Notes: generated by a model not told the origin, from the sequence alone. Counted from the first letter of the stretch, positions 29,134 through 38,208 are shown. The stretch is 64,000 nt of DNA from Actinocrispum wychmicini (GCF_004345645.1 NZ_SLWS01000021.1:90455-154454); one strand, 5' to 3'. A program made the numbers and translations.

Positions 29134-29283
29134 CTAGGACGCGACCACCAGGTTGATCGTTACCGTACAGGCACCAGAACGCCCTCGTTCGGTGTTCCCC
29201 GACCGGTCGAACTCCACGATGTCCAAGTCGCTGTCGGCGGCCAACTCGAGGTCCACCAACGACATCACCGCATCACTGATCAC
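29134..29283 (-). CDS. Candidate RiPP (TOMM) precursor peptide, 49 aa
   Basis: Start GTG at 29283 follows GAGGAGAGGG by a few bases; an upstream GTG/ATG reading of 63 residues lacks this. The first 27 residues are acidic and hydrophobic (DLELAADSDLDIVEFD), like a leader peptide. The C-terminal part has SGNTERGRSGACTVTINLVVAS with one Cys (39), Thr 31, 40 and 42 and Ser 36 and 49, which are possible sites for azoline formation. Its TAG stop is fused to the ribosome site of the YcaO fusion, so the two are translated together. No known family is recognised, and the leader/core border is not certain. Some LanB-type dehydration of the Ser/Thr would fit the nearby LanB genes. Confidence 0.75.
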   Translation of the reverse strand: MISDAVMSLVDLELAADSDLDIVEFDRSGNTERGRSGACTVTINLVVAS

Positions 29284-29327
29284 AGTTTCCCTCTCCTCGA
29301 TTTCCCCACTTGGACAGGTCGACAAAA

Positions 29328-29356
29328 AAGCTGTCAGGCACCTCGGAAATAGTCAA
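29328..29356 (-). promoter_or_regulatory. Possible promoter of the precursor/YcaO operon
   Basis: On the minus strand TTGACT (29356-29351) is followed after 17 bases by CAGCTT (29333-29328). The -35 is good and the -10 poor, so it may need an activator. Confidence 0.3.
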
Positions 29357-29462
29357 GACCCGTGCTGTCTGACAAGTCCAGTTGGATCCGAGGCCGAGCG
29401 CAACCGGTGGGCGGCGGCCTGCGTCATAGTCGGCGGAGGGATCCGACGGAGGGGGAGGTCGA

Positions 29463-30404
29463 GTGATGTCGAAAGCAGCTCGGTTCGCTGTGACCGGGGC
29501 GCTGGCGCTGGGCGCCACCCTGGCCTTGGCCCCGGCGGCGTCGGCCGAACCGGGGGAACAGATCACGTCGTACAACGTGGCCGTCACGATCGCCGCCGAC
29601 GGTCACGCGCATGTCGTCGAGACGATCGGCTACGACTTCGGCACCAACCAGCGCCACGGCCTCACCCGCACGGTCCAGGGCCGGACGTTGGCCACGCCGG
29701 CGACGGTGTCCAGCCCGGACGGCGCGCCGACCGCGGCGACCACGTCCGGAAACACCATCAAGGTCGGGGACCCCGCCGTCACGGTGACCGGGGCGCACAC
29801 CTACGTGCTGACCTACGACACCCCCAGTGTGGTGAACCCGGCGGGTACCGGCAACGCCTCGGTGGACTGGACCGTGGTGGACGGCAGCTGGGACGTCCCG
29901 ATCCTCTCGGTGGCCGGGACGATCACCGCTCCGGCCACCGCGACACTCAGCCGCTGCACGCTGTCCGGGGCTCCCTGCGCCGTCACCTCCGTCACCGACA
30001 CCGTCATCAACGTCCACCAGGACAACATCCGGCCGCACCAGACCCTGACGGCGACCACGACCTTCTCCTCGGCCGGCCTGGCGCTGGCCGTCCCGTCCTA
30101 CACGTACACCTACCCGTACCCCGACCCGAGCGCCACGGCGAACACCTTGTCCTCACCCAGCTCGTCCAGCGGGTCGTCGGGCCTCTTCTGGGTGCTCGGG
30201 ATCGGCGTCGTGGGGCTCGCCGTGGCCGGAATCGCTCGGGGCGCCAAAGGATCGGGGAGCCGGGGATCGAACTCGTGGTACGACAGCGGCAGCAGCTACA
30301 ACTCGTACAGCGACAGCAGCAGCAGCTCCTCCTACGACAGCGGCAGCTCCAGCAGCTGGTCCGACAGCGGCGGCTCAAGCTCGTCCGACAGCGGCAGTTG
30401 GTGA
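29463..30404 (+). CDS. DUF2207-type secreted/membrane protein with Ser-rich tail
   Basis: 313 aa. A signal peptide (residues 1-28, ending ASAE) leads to a predicted membrane-attached external domain with the DUF2207 opening pattern (ITSYNVAVTIAADGHAHVVETIGYDF). One transmembrane helix is near 230-250, then a low-complexity tail rich in Ser, Gly, Tyr and Asp follows (repeats of DSGSS/DSSSS), as in TPM/DUF2207 proteins. The function is not known. The start is GTG at 29463 (GGGGGAGG upstream) or the ATG beside it. It is divergent from the precursor gene and does not look like a pathway gene. Confidence 0.85.
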   Translation: MMSKAARFAVTGALALGATLALAPAASAEPGEQITSYNVAVTIAADGHAHVVETIGYDFGTNQRHGLTRTVQGRTLATPATVSSPDGAPTAATTSGNTIKVGDPAVTVTGAHTYVLTYDTPSVVNPAGTGNASVDWTVVDGSWDVPILSVAGTITAPATATLSRCTLSGAPCAVTSVTDTVINVHQDNIRPHQTLTATTTFSSAGLALAVPSYTYTYPYPDPSATANTLSSPSSSSGSSGLFWVLGIGVVGLAVAGIARGAKGSGSRGSNSWYDSGSSYNSYSDSSSSSSYDSGSSSSWSDSGGSSSSDSGSW

Positions 30405-30421
30405 CGCACCTACCTCAGGTG

Positions 30422-31144
30422 CTAGGGGTAGCCGCGCAGTCCGACGTACGTGACCAGTGACATCGCGTTGGTGTTGGCCGCCGCCGGCACGCCGAGCCGC
30501 CGGCTGAGCAGGTGCGTGAACGCGCCGCAGCCATGCGGGCCGGGTACCGCGAAGGCGTTGTCGGCCATGGCGAACCGCAGCACCGGCGGGTTCGTGGAGA
30601 TCACGTCCGGCCCGGCGGTCCGGAGTGGTTGGAAGACGATCGGGTCCGTGTCGTCGCCGATCGTGCAGCTCTTCGGAACGAGCGGGGAGGTCACCCCGAC
30701 TTTGAGGTGCTGGGTGCCCATCCGGTCGCCGACCGAGAGGAAGTCGGAGAACCCGGCGTAGCGAACCTGGATCCGCAGCCGCAGCAACGGGTTGCGCTCG
30801 GTGCCGGGAACGCCGAACAGGCCGCCGGGCACCTCGACCGGCTCCGCCTTCAACGAACCGAAGACCTGGGCGTACTTGCCGTCCAGCCGGCCCTCGGCGA
30901 ACGTCAGCCGCATCGTCCCGAGCGGCTGCTCGGCGAGCGCGCCGAACCGGGCCGTGCCGGTGGAGACCAGGTTCTCGCAGCGCCACTGCGCCGGATCGGC
31001 ACCGGCCGGGAGCGCCGGGCAGTCGGTGAAGTCGAACTTCGGCGGCGCCGCCGGCGCCGCGGACGCTGTGTGGACGGTCAGACCGAGCAGCGTGGTCGCG
31101 GCCAGAGCCGCCGCGGCCGTACGAAGTAATCGTGTCATTCTCAT
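30422..31144 (-). CDS. Secreted protein of unknown function
   Basis: 240 aa. A clear signal peptide (arginine-rich start, hydrophobic core, cleavage near ASA-APAAP at about residue 30) precedes a beta-rich region. Four cysteines in the mature part (DCPALP, RCENL, KSCTI, HGCGA) can make two disulfides, as expected for an exported protein. No catalytic motif or family is recognised. It is convergent with the DUF2207 gene and separated from it by 17 bases. The first of two close ATG codons is used. Confidence 0.8.
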   Translation of the reverse strand: MRMTRLLRTAAAALAATTLLGLTVHTASAAPAAPPKFDFTDCPALPAGADPAQWRCENLVSTGTARFGALAEQPLGTMRLTFAEGRLDGKYAQVFGSLKAEPVEVPGGLFGVPGTERNPLLRLRIQVRYAGFSDFLSVGDRMGTQHLKVGVTSPLVPKSCTIGDDTDPIVFQPLRTAGPDVISTNPPVLRFAMADNAFAVPGPHGCGAFTHLLSRRLGVPAAANTNAMSLVTYVGLRGYP

Positions 31145-31229
31145 GCCTGTAGAGGCTTCCTGCTGACCGGCCGGCCATGATCAGGGAAGTCCCCGGTTTC
31201 CACCCCGAACGGACCCTGACAGCGAACAC

Positions 31230-31574
31230 CTACCAGGGGTACGGCAGCGCCTGGACCAGTTCCTCGGGCGCGGTCAGCCGCCACGCCTCGTAGACCAGTT
31301 CGGACAGTTCGTCCGCGTCGATCCCGGCCAGCTGGACCACGACCCAGCCGAACCCGCCGGACGTGAACTGCTCCTCGAACACGTCCGGCCGCTCGGCCAC
31401 CAGCGCCCGCTGCTCGGCGATCGTCTGCTTCAACCCGACGGTCTGGGTGCGCGGCCAGTAGTACCCGAATCGTTTGCCGCGGACGCTGAAGGACGTGTAC
31501 CGGCTGTTCTCGGCCCGTTCGACGTCCGTCAACTCGCCGACGAGCCGGTGGAACCTGTCACTCCGCACACCCAC
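31230..31574 (-). CDS. MmcQ/YjbR-like protein
   Basis: 114 aa, the usual length of the MmcQ/YjbR fold. It has the pattern FSVRGKRFGYYWPRTQTVGLK, then GWVVVQLAGIDADELSELVYEAWRLTAP. These proteins are often annotated as DNA-binding, with no proven role. The GTG lies six bases after a TAGAAT box on the minus strand (31586-31581), so the message may be leaderless. It sits 19 bases before the end of the hydrolase gene. Confidence 0.88.
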   Translation of the reverse strand: MGVRSDRFHRLVGELTDVERAENSRYTSFSVRGKRFGYYWPRTQTVGLKQTIAEQRALVAERPDVFEEQFTSGGFGWVVVQLAGIDADELSELVYEAWRLTAPEELVQALPYPW

Positions 31575-31593
31575 ATGGACATTCTAGGTACGG

Positions 31594-32619
31594 TTATCGG
31601 CCCACCGTGTCATCGGCCCAGGCCACCACGGCCGCGTGGTACACCGGTGCGTCCGGGGCGAGGTTGAGGGAATGGCCGTAGCTGTGCAGGACGAACGTGT
31701 GCAGGTGGGCCTCCGGCGAGTAGGCCGGCGCTTCGGACTCGTACAGCGATTCGGCGGTGTCGCAGTCCGCCGCGAGGAGGCCGCAGAACGCCGGGTCGTC
31801 GCCCATCGCCAACATGACGGGGACTGTGATGCGGCGTGAGTACGGCAGGACGGCGCCGAGCAGCACGGTGTCGACGACCTCGCCGGCGGCGAACGCGTCC
31901 TTTGTGGCCTCGTCGGTGTTGTCGACGCCGAGCACCGGCAGGCCGGGCTGGTGGAAGTCGGCGTACCGGGAGCCGGCGACGGTGGTGAGGTAGCCGAGGT
32001 CGTAGCCCTTGGTGATGAACCGGGGGTCGAGGCTCGCCGGGGTGAGCGAGGCGACGATCGGGACCGCGCCGAGCGCGTTGACGCCGTGGGTGAGGCCGGT
32101 GATCAGCACCCCGTCGACGTCGTGGTACGTGCCCGCCTCGATCATGGCGATGGCCGACCCGACGGAATGGCCGCCGAGGATGACCTTGTCGAACTGCGGC
32201 GTGCCGGTACCGGTGCGCAGCGCCTGGATGGCCTGGTGCACGACCGTGGCCTGGGTGAAGGAGGTCAGCAGGGCGCTGGCCGGTCGGCTGCTGCGGCCGG
32301 TGCCGAGCCGGTCGATGGTCAGGGTGGCGTAGCCGGCGTTGTTCATCGCCAGCCGGTACGACCGAGTTTCCGGGGTGTACGGGAAATCCCAGTACGAGCT
32401 GTTGTAGCTGGCGCCCGGGACCAGGACCTGCACCGTGCGCGAGCCGGCCGGTGTGCACAGCCGGCCGTACAGGGTCTGGGCGGATCCGACCAGGCTGACC
32501 GGCAGGTTCAGGTCCTGACACACCAGTTCCGGTTGCGCGCCCTGGGCGGGCGCCGAAAGACCGAGCGCTCCGGATGCCAGTACGGCGGTCAGGGCAAGAA
32601 CGACGCGGCGCATGCGCAC
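31594..32619 (-). CDS. Secreted alpha/beta hydrolase
   Basis: 341 aa. A signal peptide of about 28 residues ends near AQGAQ. The fold shows VLVPGASYNSSYWD (oxyanion region), the nucleophile elbow GGHSVGSA (Ser near 160) and a late His in HSYGHSLNL. These fit an esterase or lipase, and the substrate is unknown. Start is GTG at 32619, eight bases after GGAGG; the ATG at 32613 would be 14 bases away. The open frame continues upstream to 33615, but that part lies on the P450 gene and is not coding. Confidence 0.88.
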   Translation of the reverse strand: MRMRRVVLALTAVLASGALGLSAPAQGAQPELVCQDLNLPVSLVGSAQTLYGRLCTPAGSRTVQVLVPGASYNSSYWDFPYTPETRSYRLAMNNAGYATLTIDRLGTGRSSRPASALLTSFTQATVVHQAIQALRTGTGTPQFDKVILGGHSVGSAIAMIEAGTYHDVDGVLITGLTHGVNALGAVPIVASLTPASLDPRFITKGYDLGYLTTVAGSRYADFHQPGLPVLGVDNTDEATKDAFAAGEVVDTVLLGAVLPYSRRITVPVMLAMGDDPAFCGLLAADCDTAESLYESEAPAYSPEAHLHTFVLHSYGHSLNLAPDAPVYHAAVVAWADDTVGR

Positions 32620-32669
32620 AGCAAAAACCTCCACAAAGGACTCTTCGGACGGAACGGCACCCGGGACGA

Positions 32670-34007
32670 TCAACCCCGGGGAACAACGGTCATCGGCAAC
32701 CGGTCCGGGTAGGCCGCACCGGTGACCTTGACGCGGACTTTCTTGCCCGGCAACGGAACCAGCCGCCACCGCGAGCCGATGGTGGCCGCGGCGACGGCGA
32801 TCTCGGTGAGCGCGAAATGGTTTCCGATGCACCTGCGGTTGCCGTCCCCGAACGGCAGGTACGCACCCGGCGGCAAGACCTTCCCCGGCGCCCAGCGGTC
32901 CGGGTCGAACCGGCCGGGATCGGCGAAGAACCGCGGATCGTGGTGCAGGGCATGCGGACTGAAGCTGATCTCGGTGCCGGCCGGGACGCGGGTCCCGCCG
33001 AGGACGACTTCGGTGTTGGCGCGCCGCATCAGCAGCCAGATCGGGTAGCGGCGCAGCACTTCCCGGACGACGCGGGCGGTGTAGGGCAGGTTCGGCACGT
33101 CGGCGTGGGTCACGGCCCGACCGGCGAGCACCTCGTCGAGCTCCTGGTGCCACCGCCGCTCGACGTCCGGATGGCGCGCGACTTCGTGAAACAACCACGA
33201 CAACGCCAGGCCGGTGGTCTCGATGCCGCCGGTCAGCAAGGTGACGACCTCGTCGTTCAACTGCTCGTCGGTCATCCCCGCCCCGGTGTCGTCGTCCTTG
33301 GCGGACAACAACATCGACAACACGTCGCCGCGATCTCCAGCCGTGCCACGGCCTTCGTCGATCACGTCCTGAACGCTGCCGCGCAGCCGGCTGATCGCCT
33401 CGTCGAACCGGCGGTTGCCGGGGATCGGCAGGCGGGCGACGAACCCCGGGGACAGGGCCCGGATCATGCCCTGCCGGATCACCACCGGCATGAACCGCTG
33501 CGCCTCGGCGATCAACGTCTCCCCGAGCTCGGTGGCGAACAGCGTGCGTCCGACGACCACGACCGAGAGCTGCTGCATGGCCTGGTCGACCGCGACGACC
33601 TGGCCGGCCCGCCACGATCCGGCCAGGTCCGCGGCGGTCCGCGCCATCATCGGCGTGTAGCCGGCGATCCGGTTGACGTGGAACGCGGGCTGCACGAGCC
33701 GGCGCTGGGTGTCGTGGAAGGTCCCGTTGGACATGGCGATCCCGTTGCCGAAGAACGGCCGGAACCGGTCGAACATCACCCCTTTGTCGAACTTCCGCGC
33801 GTCGGTGACCAGCACCTGGTGCACCAGGTCCGGGCTGGTGGCCACATACGTGGGCAGTGGCCCGAGGTACACCTTGACCAGGTCACCCAGTGGAGCCAGC
33901 GACGAGGTGAAGCCGAACCGGCGGCGCAGCAAGGACATGGTGTGTCCGAGTACCGGCCAGCGACCGGGCGCGACGGGCACCTGGTCGAGTGTCGCGGTGG
34001 CGTGCAC
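32670..34007 (-). CDS. Cytochrome P450
   Basis: 445 aa from the chosen start. All P450 landmarks are present: GGIETTG in helix I, EVLRRYP (ExxR) in helix K, FDPDRW, and the heme loop FGDGNRRCIGNHFA with the iron-binding Cys. It inserts oxygen into a substrate using external electron carriers, but no ferredoxin gene is near. The GTG at 34007 has AGGAG ten bases upstream and leaves the usual short lead before PGRWPVLGH; GTG at 34079 would add 24 residues with no good ribosome site. It lies beyond the biosynthetic block, so a link to that pathway is unproven. Confidence 0.93.
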   Translation of the reverse strand: MHATATLDQVPVAPGRWPVLGHTMSLLRRRFGFTSSLAPLGDLVKVYLGPLPTYVATSPDLVHQVLVTDARKFDKGVMFDRFRPFFGNGIAMSNGTFHDTQRRLVQPAFHVNRIAGYTPMMARTAADLAGSWRAGQVVAVDQAMQQLSVVVVGRTLFATELGETLIAEAQRFMPVVIRQGMIRALSPGFVARLPIPGNRRFDEAISRLRGSVQDVIDEGRGTAGDRGDVLSMLLSAKDDDTGAGMTDEQLNDEVVTLLTGGIETTGLALSWLFHEVARHPDVERRWHQELDEVLAGRAVTHADVPNLPYTARVVREVLRRYPIWLLMRRANTEVVLGGTRVPAGTEISFSPHALHHDPRFFADPGRFDPDRWAPGKVLPPGAYLPFGDGNRRCIGNHFALTEIAVAAATIGSRWRLVPLPGKKVRVKVTGAAYPDRLPMTVVPRG

Positions 34008-34150
34008 GAAGATCCCGCTCCTCGCGGTCGACGAGAGGCCACCTACCGTAGAAGGCATCGGCCGGACAGGCGAGTACACGATCGGGTAGTCCCGTCGGCG
34101 GTCGGATGTCGCTACCCTGTACCGCTGCCCGGTGAAGTGGAGGTTCCGGC

Positions 34151-34987
34151 GTGACCGATCACCAGATGACGCCTCTGGACGCGTGGGTGCCCAGCGGGGT
34201 CGACGTCACCGTGCCGAGCATGGCCCGGACCTACGACTTCCTGTTGGGCGGCGGCCACAACTTCGCGCCGGACCGGGAGCTGGCGGCCCGGACCGAGCAG
34301 CTGATGCCGGGCGCGGGCAAGGTCGCGCGGATCAACCGGGCGTTTCTCGGTCGCGCGGTCCGTTACCTCGCCGACCGCGGCGTGGACCAGTTCCTGGACA
34401 TCGGATCAGGCATCCCTACGGTCGGCAACGTCCATGAAGTCGCCCAACGCGCGCTGCCCAACGCGCGCGTGTTGTACGTGGACAAGGACCCCATCGCCGT
34501 CGCGCACAGCGAACTGATGTTGACGCACAACGACAACGCCGACATTCTGCGCGCGGACATGCGAGACCCTGCCAGCATCCTGACCAGCGCGCAGGCCCGC
34601 CGGCTGCTGGACCTGAGTCGTCCCATCGCGTTGTTGATGGTCATGATGGTGCACTGGGTCCCCGACGCGGACGACCCCCATGCCTTAATCGGACGTTATC
34701 GCGACGCCCTGTCGGCCGGCAGCTATCTGGTCCTGTCGCACGTGACCGCCGATCAGCGCCAGGACCAGATCAGCGACGCCCGCAACACCATCGAGCAGTC
34801 CCGCAGCGCCGATCACCTCACCCCGCGCACCCACGCCGAAGTCCTGTGCCTGTTCGACGGGTTCGATCTCGTCGAACCGGGCCTGGTGGGCTGCGGACTC
34901 TGGCAGCCGGCCGGCCCCGGCGACCTGTCCGACACCAACCACGAGCTCAACGCGCACATCTACGCCGGCGTCGGCCGCAAACCCTGA
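34151..34987 (+). CDS. SAM-dependent methyltransferase, DUF574 type
   Basis: 278 aa, the usual length of this actinobacterial family. Pattern: SMARTYDFLLGGGHNFAPDR near the start, the SAM loop FLDIGSGIPT near residue 82, VLYVDKDP, and LLMVMMVHWVPD. The GTG at 34151 follows GGAGG by seven bases. An in-frame TTA codon at 34685 may place it under bldA control. It converges on the phosphatase gene with a 4-base gap. The substrate is not known. Confidence 0.92.
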   Translation: MTDHQMTPLDAWVPSGVDVTVPSMARTYDFLLGGGHNFAPDRELAARTEQLMPGAGKVARINRAFLGRAVRYLADRGVDQFLDIGSGIPTVGNVHEVAQRALPNARVLYVDKDPIAVAHSELMLTHNDNADILRADMRDPASILTSAQARRLLDLSRPIALLMVMMVHWVPDADDPHALIGRYRDALSAGSYLVLSHVTADQRQDQISDARNTIEQSRSADHLTPRTHAEVLCLFDGFDLVEPGLVGCGLWQPAGPGDLSDTNHELNAHIYAGVGRKP

Positions 34988-34991
34988 CAGG

Positions 34992-36203
34992 TCACTCCTT
35001 CCCTGCGAGCCGGCGCATCACCAGCAGAGCCGTGTCGTCCTCGGACGACTCCTCGTCGCCGATGAGGGCCCGCATGATGTGTGAGCACACCAGGTCCGCG
35101 GGTGCGGACGTGACGGAGTCACACAGCCGGTCCAGGCCCACGTCGATGGATTCGCCGCGCCGCTCCACCAGACCGTCGGTGTAGAAGCACATCGTCGAGC
35201 CCACCGGCAGCCGGACCGTCTGGTTGCGGTGCCGCCGCAGGTACCGCAGGCCGATCGGCGGGTCCGGTTCGACGTCGATCAACGCGGCCTGTCCGCCGGG
35301 CACGGCGAGGACGGGTGGCGGGTGCCCGGCGACAGCCATGGTCACCGTCTCGTGTCCGGGAGCGACCACGGCGTACAGCACTGTGGCCATCGCGCCGGCT
35401 TCGAAGTGGATGGCCTTGCGGTCGAGCCGGTCCAGTACCAGGGCGGGGTCGTCGACCTCAAGCAGCGCGTACGACCGCAGCGCGCTGCGTAACCGGCCCA
35501 TGATGACCGCCGCGGGCAGGCCATGGCCCATCACGTCACCGATGACGATGCCCAGCCGGTCGCCGGGCAGCGGCAGCACGTCGTACCAGTCACCACCCAC
35601 CTGCAGGTCCGCGCCTGGCACGTACCGGGCGGCGAACTCCAGGTCGGCCACCCGGGGCAACCGGGTCGGCAACAGGCTGCGCTGCAACGCCGACACCGCC
35701 GCGCGTTCCGTACCTGACATCCGTGAGTTGGCCGCCAAAGCGATCCGGTCGGCCACCATCCGCAGCAGATGGATCTCCTCGTCGGTGAAGGACCGCTGGG
35801 TCAACGATCCGACGTGCACGACACCGACCAGCCGGCCCAACCCCACCATCGGCACACCGAGCAGGACCTGCAGGCCCTTCTCCCACAGCAGCGAGTTCAC
35901 CACCGTGGTCTGATCCACGCGGTCGAGCACCACCGGTTCGCCGGCCGCGGCCACCCGGCCGGCGAATCCTTCGCCCATCGGGACGCGGATGCCCTGCTGT
36001 ACCTCTTCTTCGATCCCCAGCGAGTGGGTGACCACCAACTGCCTCGCGGCGTGATCCAGGAGCAGTACCGTGGCGGTGTCCACCCCCAGCAGCCAGCGCA
36101 GGCGTTCCAGCAGCTCACACACCAGTTCGTCGACCCCTAGCTGGGACAACGCCGGATCAGTGACGGCCTCGATCCAACGCACTCGGTCCTCGACGTCGCC
36201 CAC
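34992..36203 (-). CDS. GAF-SpoIIE (PP2C) phosphatase
   Basis: 403 aa. A GAF sensor domain spans about residues 10-160 (GEGFAGRVAAAGEPVVLDRV). A PP2C/SpoIIE phosphatase covers about 190-400, with metal-binding GGDWYDVLPL and GDVMGHGLPAA and the late SSEDDTALLVMR. Such proteins dephosphorylate STAS anti-sigma antagonists in stress-sigma networks. Two STAS genes and an anti-sigma ATPase lie at 47.8-49.9 kb and could be partners. The start is GTG at 36203 with a weak ribosome site. Confidence 0.95.
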   Translation of the reverse strand: MGDVEDRVRWIEAVTDPALSQLGVDELVCELLERLRWLLGVDTATVLLLDHAARQLVVTHSLGIEEEVQQGIRVPMGEGFAGRVAAAGEPVVLDRVDQTTVVNSLLWEKGLQVLLGVPMVGLGRLVGVVHVGSLTQRSFTDEEIHLLRMVADRIALAANSRMSGTERAAVSALQRSLLPTRLPRVADLEFAARYVPGADLQVGGDWYDVLPLPGDRLGIVIGDVMGHGLPAAVIMGRLRSALRSYALLEVDDPALVLDRLDRKAIHFEAGAMATVLYAVVAPGHETVTMAVAGHPPPVLAVPGGQAALIDVEPDPPIGLRYLRRHRNQTVRLPVGSTMCFYTDGLVERRGESIDVGLDRLCDSVTSAPADLVCSHIMRALIGDEESSEDDTALLVMRRLAGKE

Positions 36204-36229
36204 TTGGACAGGCTAACGGGCATCGACCA

Positions 36230-37165
36230 TCATTCGGCGACGGTGAGCACGAGTTTTCCCGTTGTGCGGCGGGTCTCGCCGCGCCGGTGTGCCTCGGCGG
36301 CGTGCTCCAGTGGCAGCACGCCGTCGATCTCGACGCGCAGGTGGCCGTCGTCCACCAGCCCGGCGATCGCCGCCATGCCGGCGTGGTCGGCTTCGACAGT
36401 CAGGTACTCCAACCGGACGCCATGCTCTTTGGCCGCGGACTCCATGTTCTCGGTGTGCGAGAAGACGATCGCGATGAGAACGCCGCCGGGGCGCAGGGTG
36501 CGCAGCGACCGTGGGCCGTAGTCACCGCCTACCGCGTCCAGCACGACATCGACATCCCTGAGCGCCTCGGCGAAATCGGCCCGGGTGTAGTCGATCACCT
36601 CGTCGGCGCCGAGGCCGCGGACGAAGTCGCATTTGGGTCCGCTGGCCGTGCCGATCACATACGCGCCAAGGGCTTTGGCGACCTGCACGGCGACGTGGCC
36701 CACCCCGCCGGCCGCGGCGTGGACGAGCACCCGCTGGCCTGGCTGGAGGTCGGCGGTGTCCACCAGGGCCTGCCAGGCGGTGAGCGCGACCACCGGCAGC
36801 GCGGCGGCGTGGATGTGGTCGATCCCGGCCGGTTTGCGGACGAAGTTGCGGGCACCGGCGGCCACGTACTCGGCATAGCCGCCAGCGCCCCGTGGATAGT
36901 CGAGCATGCCGAAGACCTCGTCGCCCGGCTTGTGCAGCGTCACTCCCTTGCCGACGGCCTCGACGACACCGGACACGTCCCAGCCCACGACGAACGGCGG
37001 CGTGCCCAGGTACAGGCCGGTCCGGCGATGCAGCCAGTCGGTCGGGTTGACGCCGGCGGCGTGTACCCGGACGAGGACGTCGCTGGGCCCGACCGCCGGC
37101 CGGTCAAGCTCGACGACGTGGAGGACCTCCGGCGGCCCGAAGACCAACTGGCTGATCGCGCGCAT
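36230..37165 (-). CDS. NADP-dependent oxidoreductase, quinone-reductase type MDR
   Basis: 311 aa. Zinc-free medium-chain reductase: a GroES-like N-terminus (VRVHAAGVNPTDW), then the nucleotide site LVHAAAGGVGHVAVQVAKALGA near residue 147, and the C-terminal TTGKLVLTV. It reduces quinones or enones with NADPH. The ATG at 37165 has AAGGA nine bases upstream; TTG 37168 is the alternative. It is divergent from the GlxA-like regulator, which may control it. Confidence 0.93.
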   Translation of the reverse strand: MRAISQLVFGPPEVLHVVELDRPAVGPSDVLVRVHAAGVNPTDWLHRRTGLYLGTPPFVVGWDVSGVVEAVGKGVTLHKPGDEVFGMLDYPRGAGGYAEYVAAGARNFVRKPAGIDHIHAAALPVVALTAWQALVDTADLQPGQRVLVHAAAGGVGHVAVQVAKALGAYVIGTASGPKCDFVRGLGADEVIDYTRADFAEALRDVDVVLDAVGGDYGPRSLRTLRPGGVLIAIVFSHTENMESAAKEHGVRLEYLTVEADHAGMAAIAGLVDDGHLRVEIDGVLPLEHAAEAHRRGETRRTTGKLVLTVAE

Positions 37166-37266
37166 CAAAGCGGTTCCTTCCGTGCGGGGGATGACTGAGG
37201 ACAGCCTGCGGCCACCGACAGCCGGTGGAAAGTGGCCAGATGGACATCCTGTGCAAGGATCGGGCC

Positions 37267-38208
37267 ATGCACCGTGTGGTCGTGCTCGCCCTGGACAACG
37301 TCTTCCCGTTCGAGCTGGGGATCCCCGCCCGGATCTTCGGCGCGGCCCGAGGACCCGCGGGCGAGCGGCTGTACGAGGTGGTCACGTGTTCGCTCGACGG
37401 CGGCCCGGTCACCACCTCCGAGGACTTCGCCATCGCAGTGAAACACGGCGCCGAGGCGCTCGCCACCGCGGACACCCTGGTCATCCCGCCGTTCCTCTGG
37501 GAGTCCACGGACACGGTGGAACCGCCTGCCGATCTCTTCGCCAGGTTGCGGCCGGGCACCCGCGTCGTGTCGATCTGCACCGCTGCGGTCCTGCTGGCCG
37601 TGGCCGGCGTTCTCGACGGCCGCCGGGCGACCACCCACTGGATGGAGGCCGAACGCTGCCGTTCCCTGTTCCCCCAAGTGAAATGGGACGCGGACGTGTT
37701 GTTCGTGGACGATGGCGACGTGCTCACCTCGGCCGGCGTGGCCGCCGGAGTGGACCTGTGCATGCACATCGTCCGCCGGGATCACGGCAGTGAGGTGGCG
37801 AACCGCGCGGCCCGCCACTGTGTCGTGCCACCCTGGCGCGACGGCGGGCAGGCCCAGTACATCGAACGCCCGGTGCCGGGCCCGTCGACGGCCGCGACCG
37901 CGGCCACCAGGGACTGGGCGTTGCAGCGGCTCGAACACCCCCTGCCGTTGACCGAACTGGCCAGGCACGCCCGGATGAGCGTGCGGACCTTCAGCCGTCG
38001 CTTCCGGCAGGAAGTCGGGACCAGCCCCGGCGACTGGCTGATCCGGCAACGCATCGAACTCGCCCGGCACCTGCTGGAAGCCAGCGACCTCTCGATGGAC
38101 CAGATCGCCCACCGCACCGGCCTCGGCACCTCGGCCTCACTGCGCCAACACCTGCACGCCACGATCGGCGTGTCACCGCTCGCCTACCGACGGACGTTCC
38201 GCGGATAG
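37267..38208 (+). CDS. GlxA-type transcription regulator (DJ-1/PfpI plus AraC HTH)
   Basis: 313 aa. An N-terminal DJ-1/PfpI-like domain (LDNVFPFELGIPARIFG; a Cys in SICTAAVLLA near residue 106) is joined to a C-terminal AraC HTH (about 220-310; LPLTELARHARMSVRTFSRRFRQEVG). The ATG at 37267 is preceded by AAGGA; an earlier in-frame ATG adds 14 residues with no better site. Family members are activators of nearby metabolic genes. Its 3' end overlaps the convergent TetR gene by 36 bases. Confidence 0.94.
   Translation: MHRVVVLALDNVFPFELGIPARIFGAARGPAGERLYEVVTCSLDGGPVTTSEDFAIAVKHGAEALATADTLVIPPFLWESTDTVEPPADLFARLRPGTRVVSICTAAVLLAVAGVLDGRRATTHWMEAERCRSLFPQVKWDADVLFVDDGDVLTSAGVAAGVDLCMHIVRRDHGSEVANRAARHCVVPPWRDGGQAQYIERPVPGPSTAATAATRDWALQRLEHPLPLTELARHARMSVRTFSRRFRQEVGTSPGDWLIRQRIELARHLLEASDLSMDQIAHRTGLGTSASLRQHLHATIGVSPLAYRRTFRG

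Noticed and set aside
29284..29325. Longer 63-aa form of the precursor peptide
   Set aside because: The upstream start lacks a ribosome site, while GTG 29283 is correctly spaced from GAGGAGAGGG.
32620..33615. N-terminal extension of the secreted hydrolase
   Set aside because: It overlaps the P450 gene on the same strand in another frame and would bury the signal peptide.
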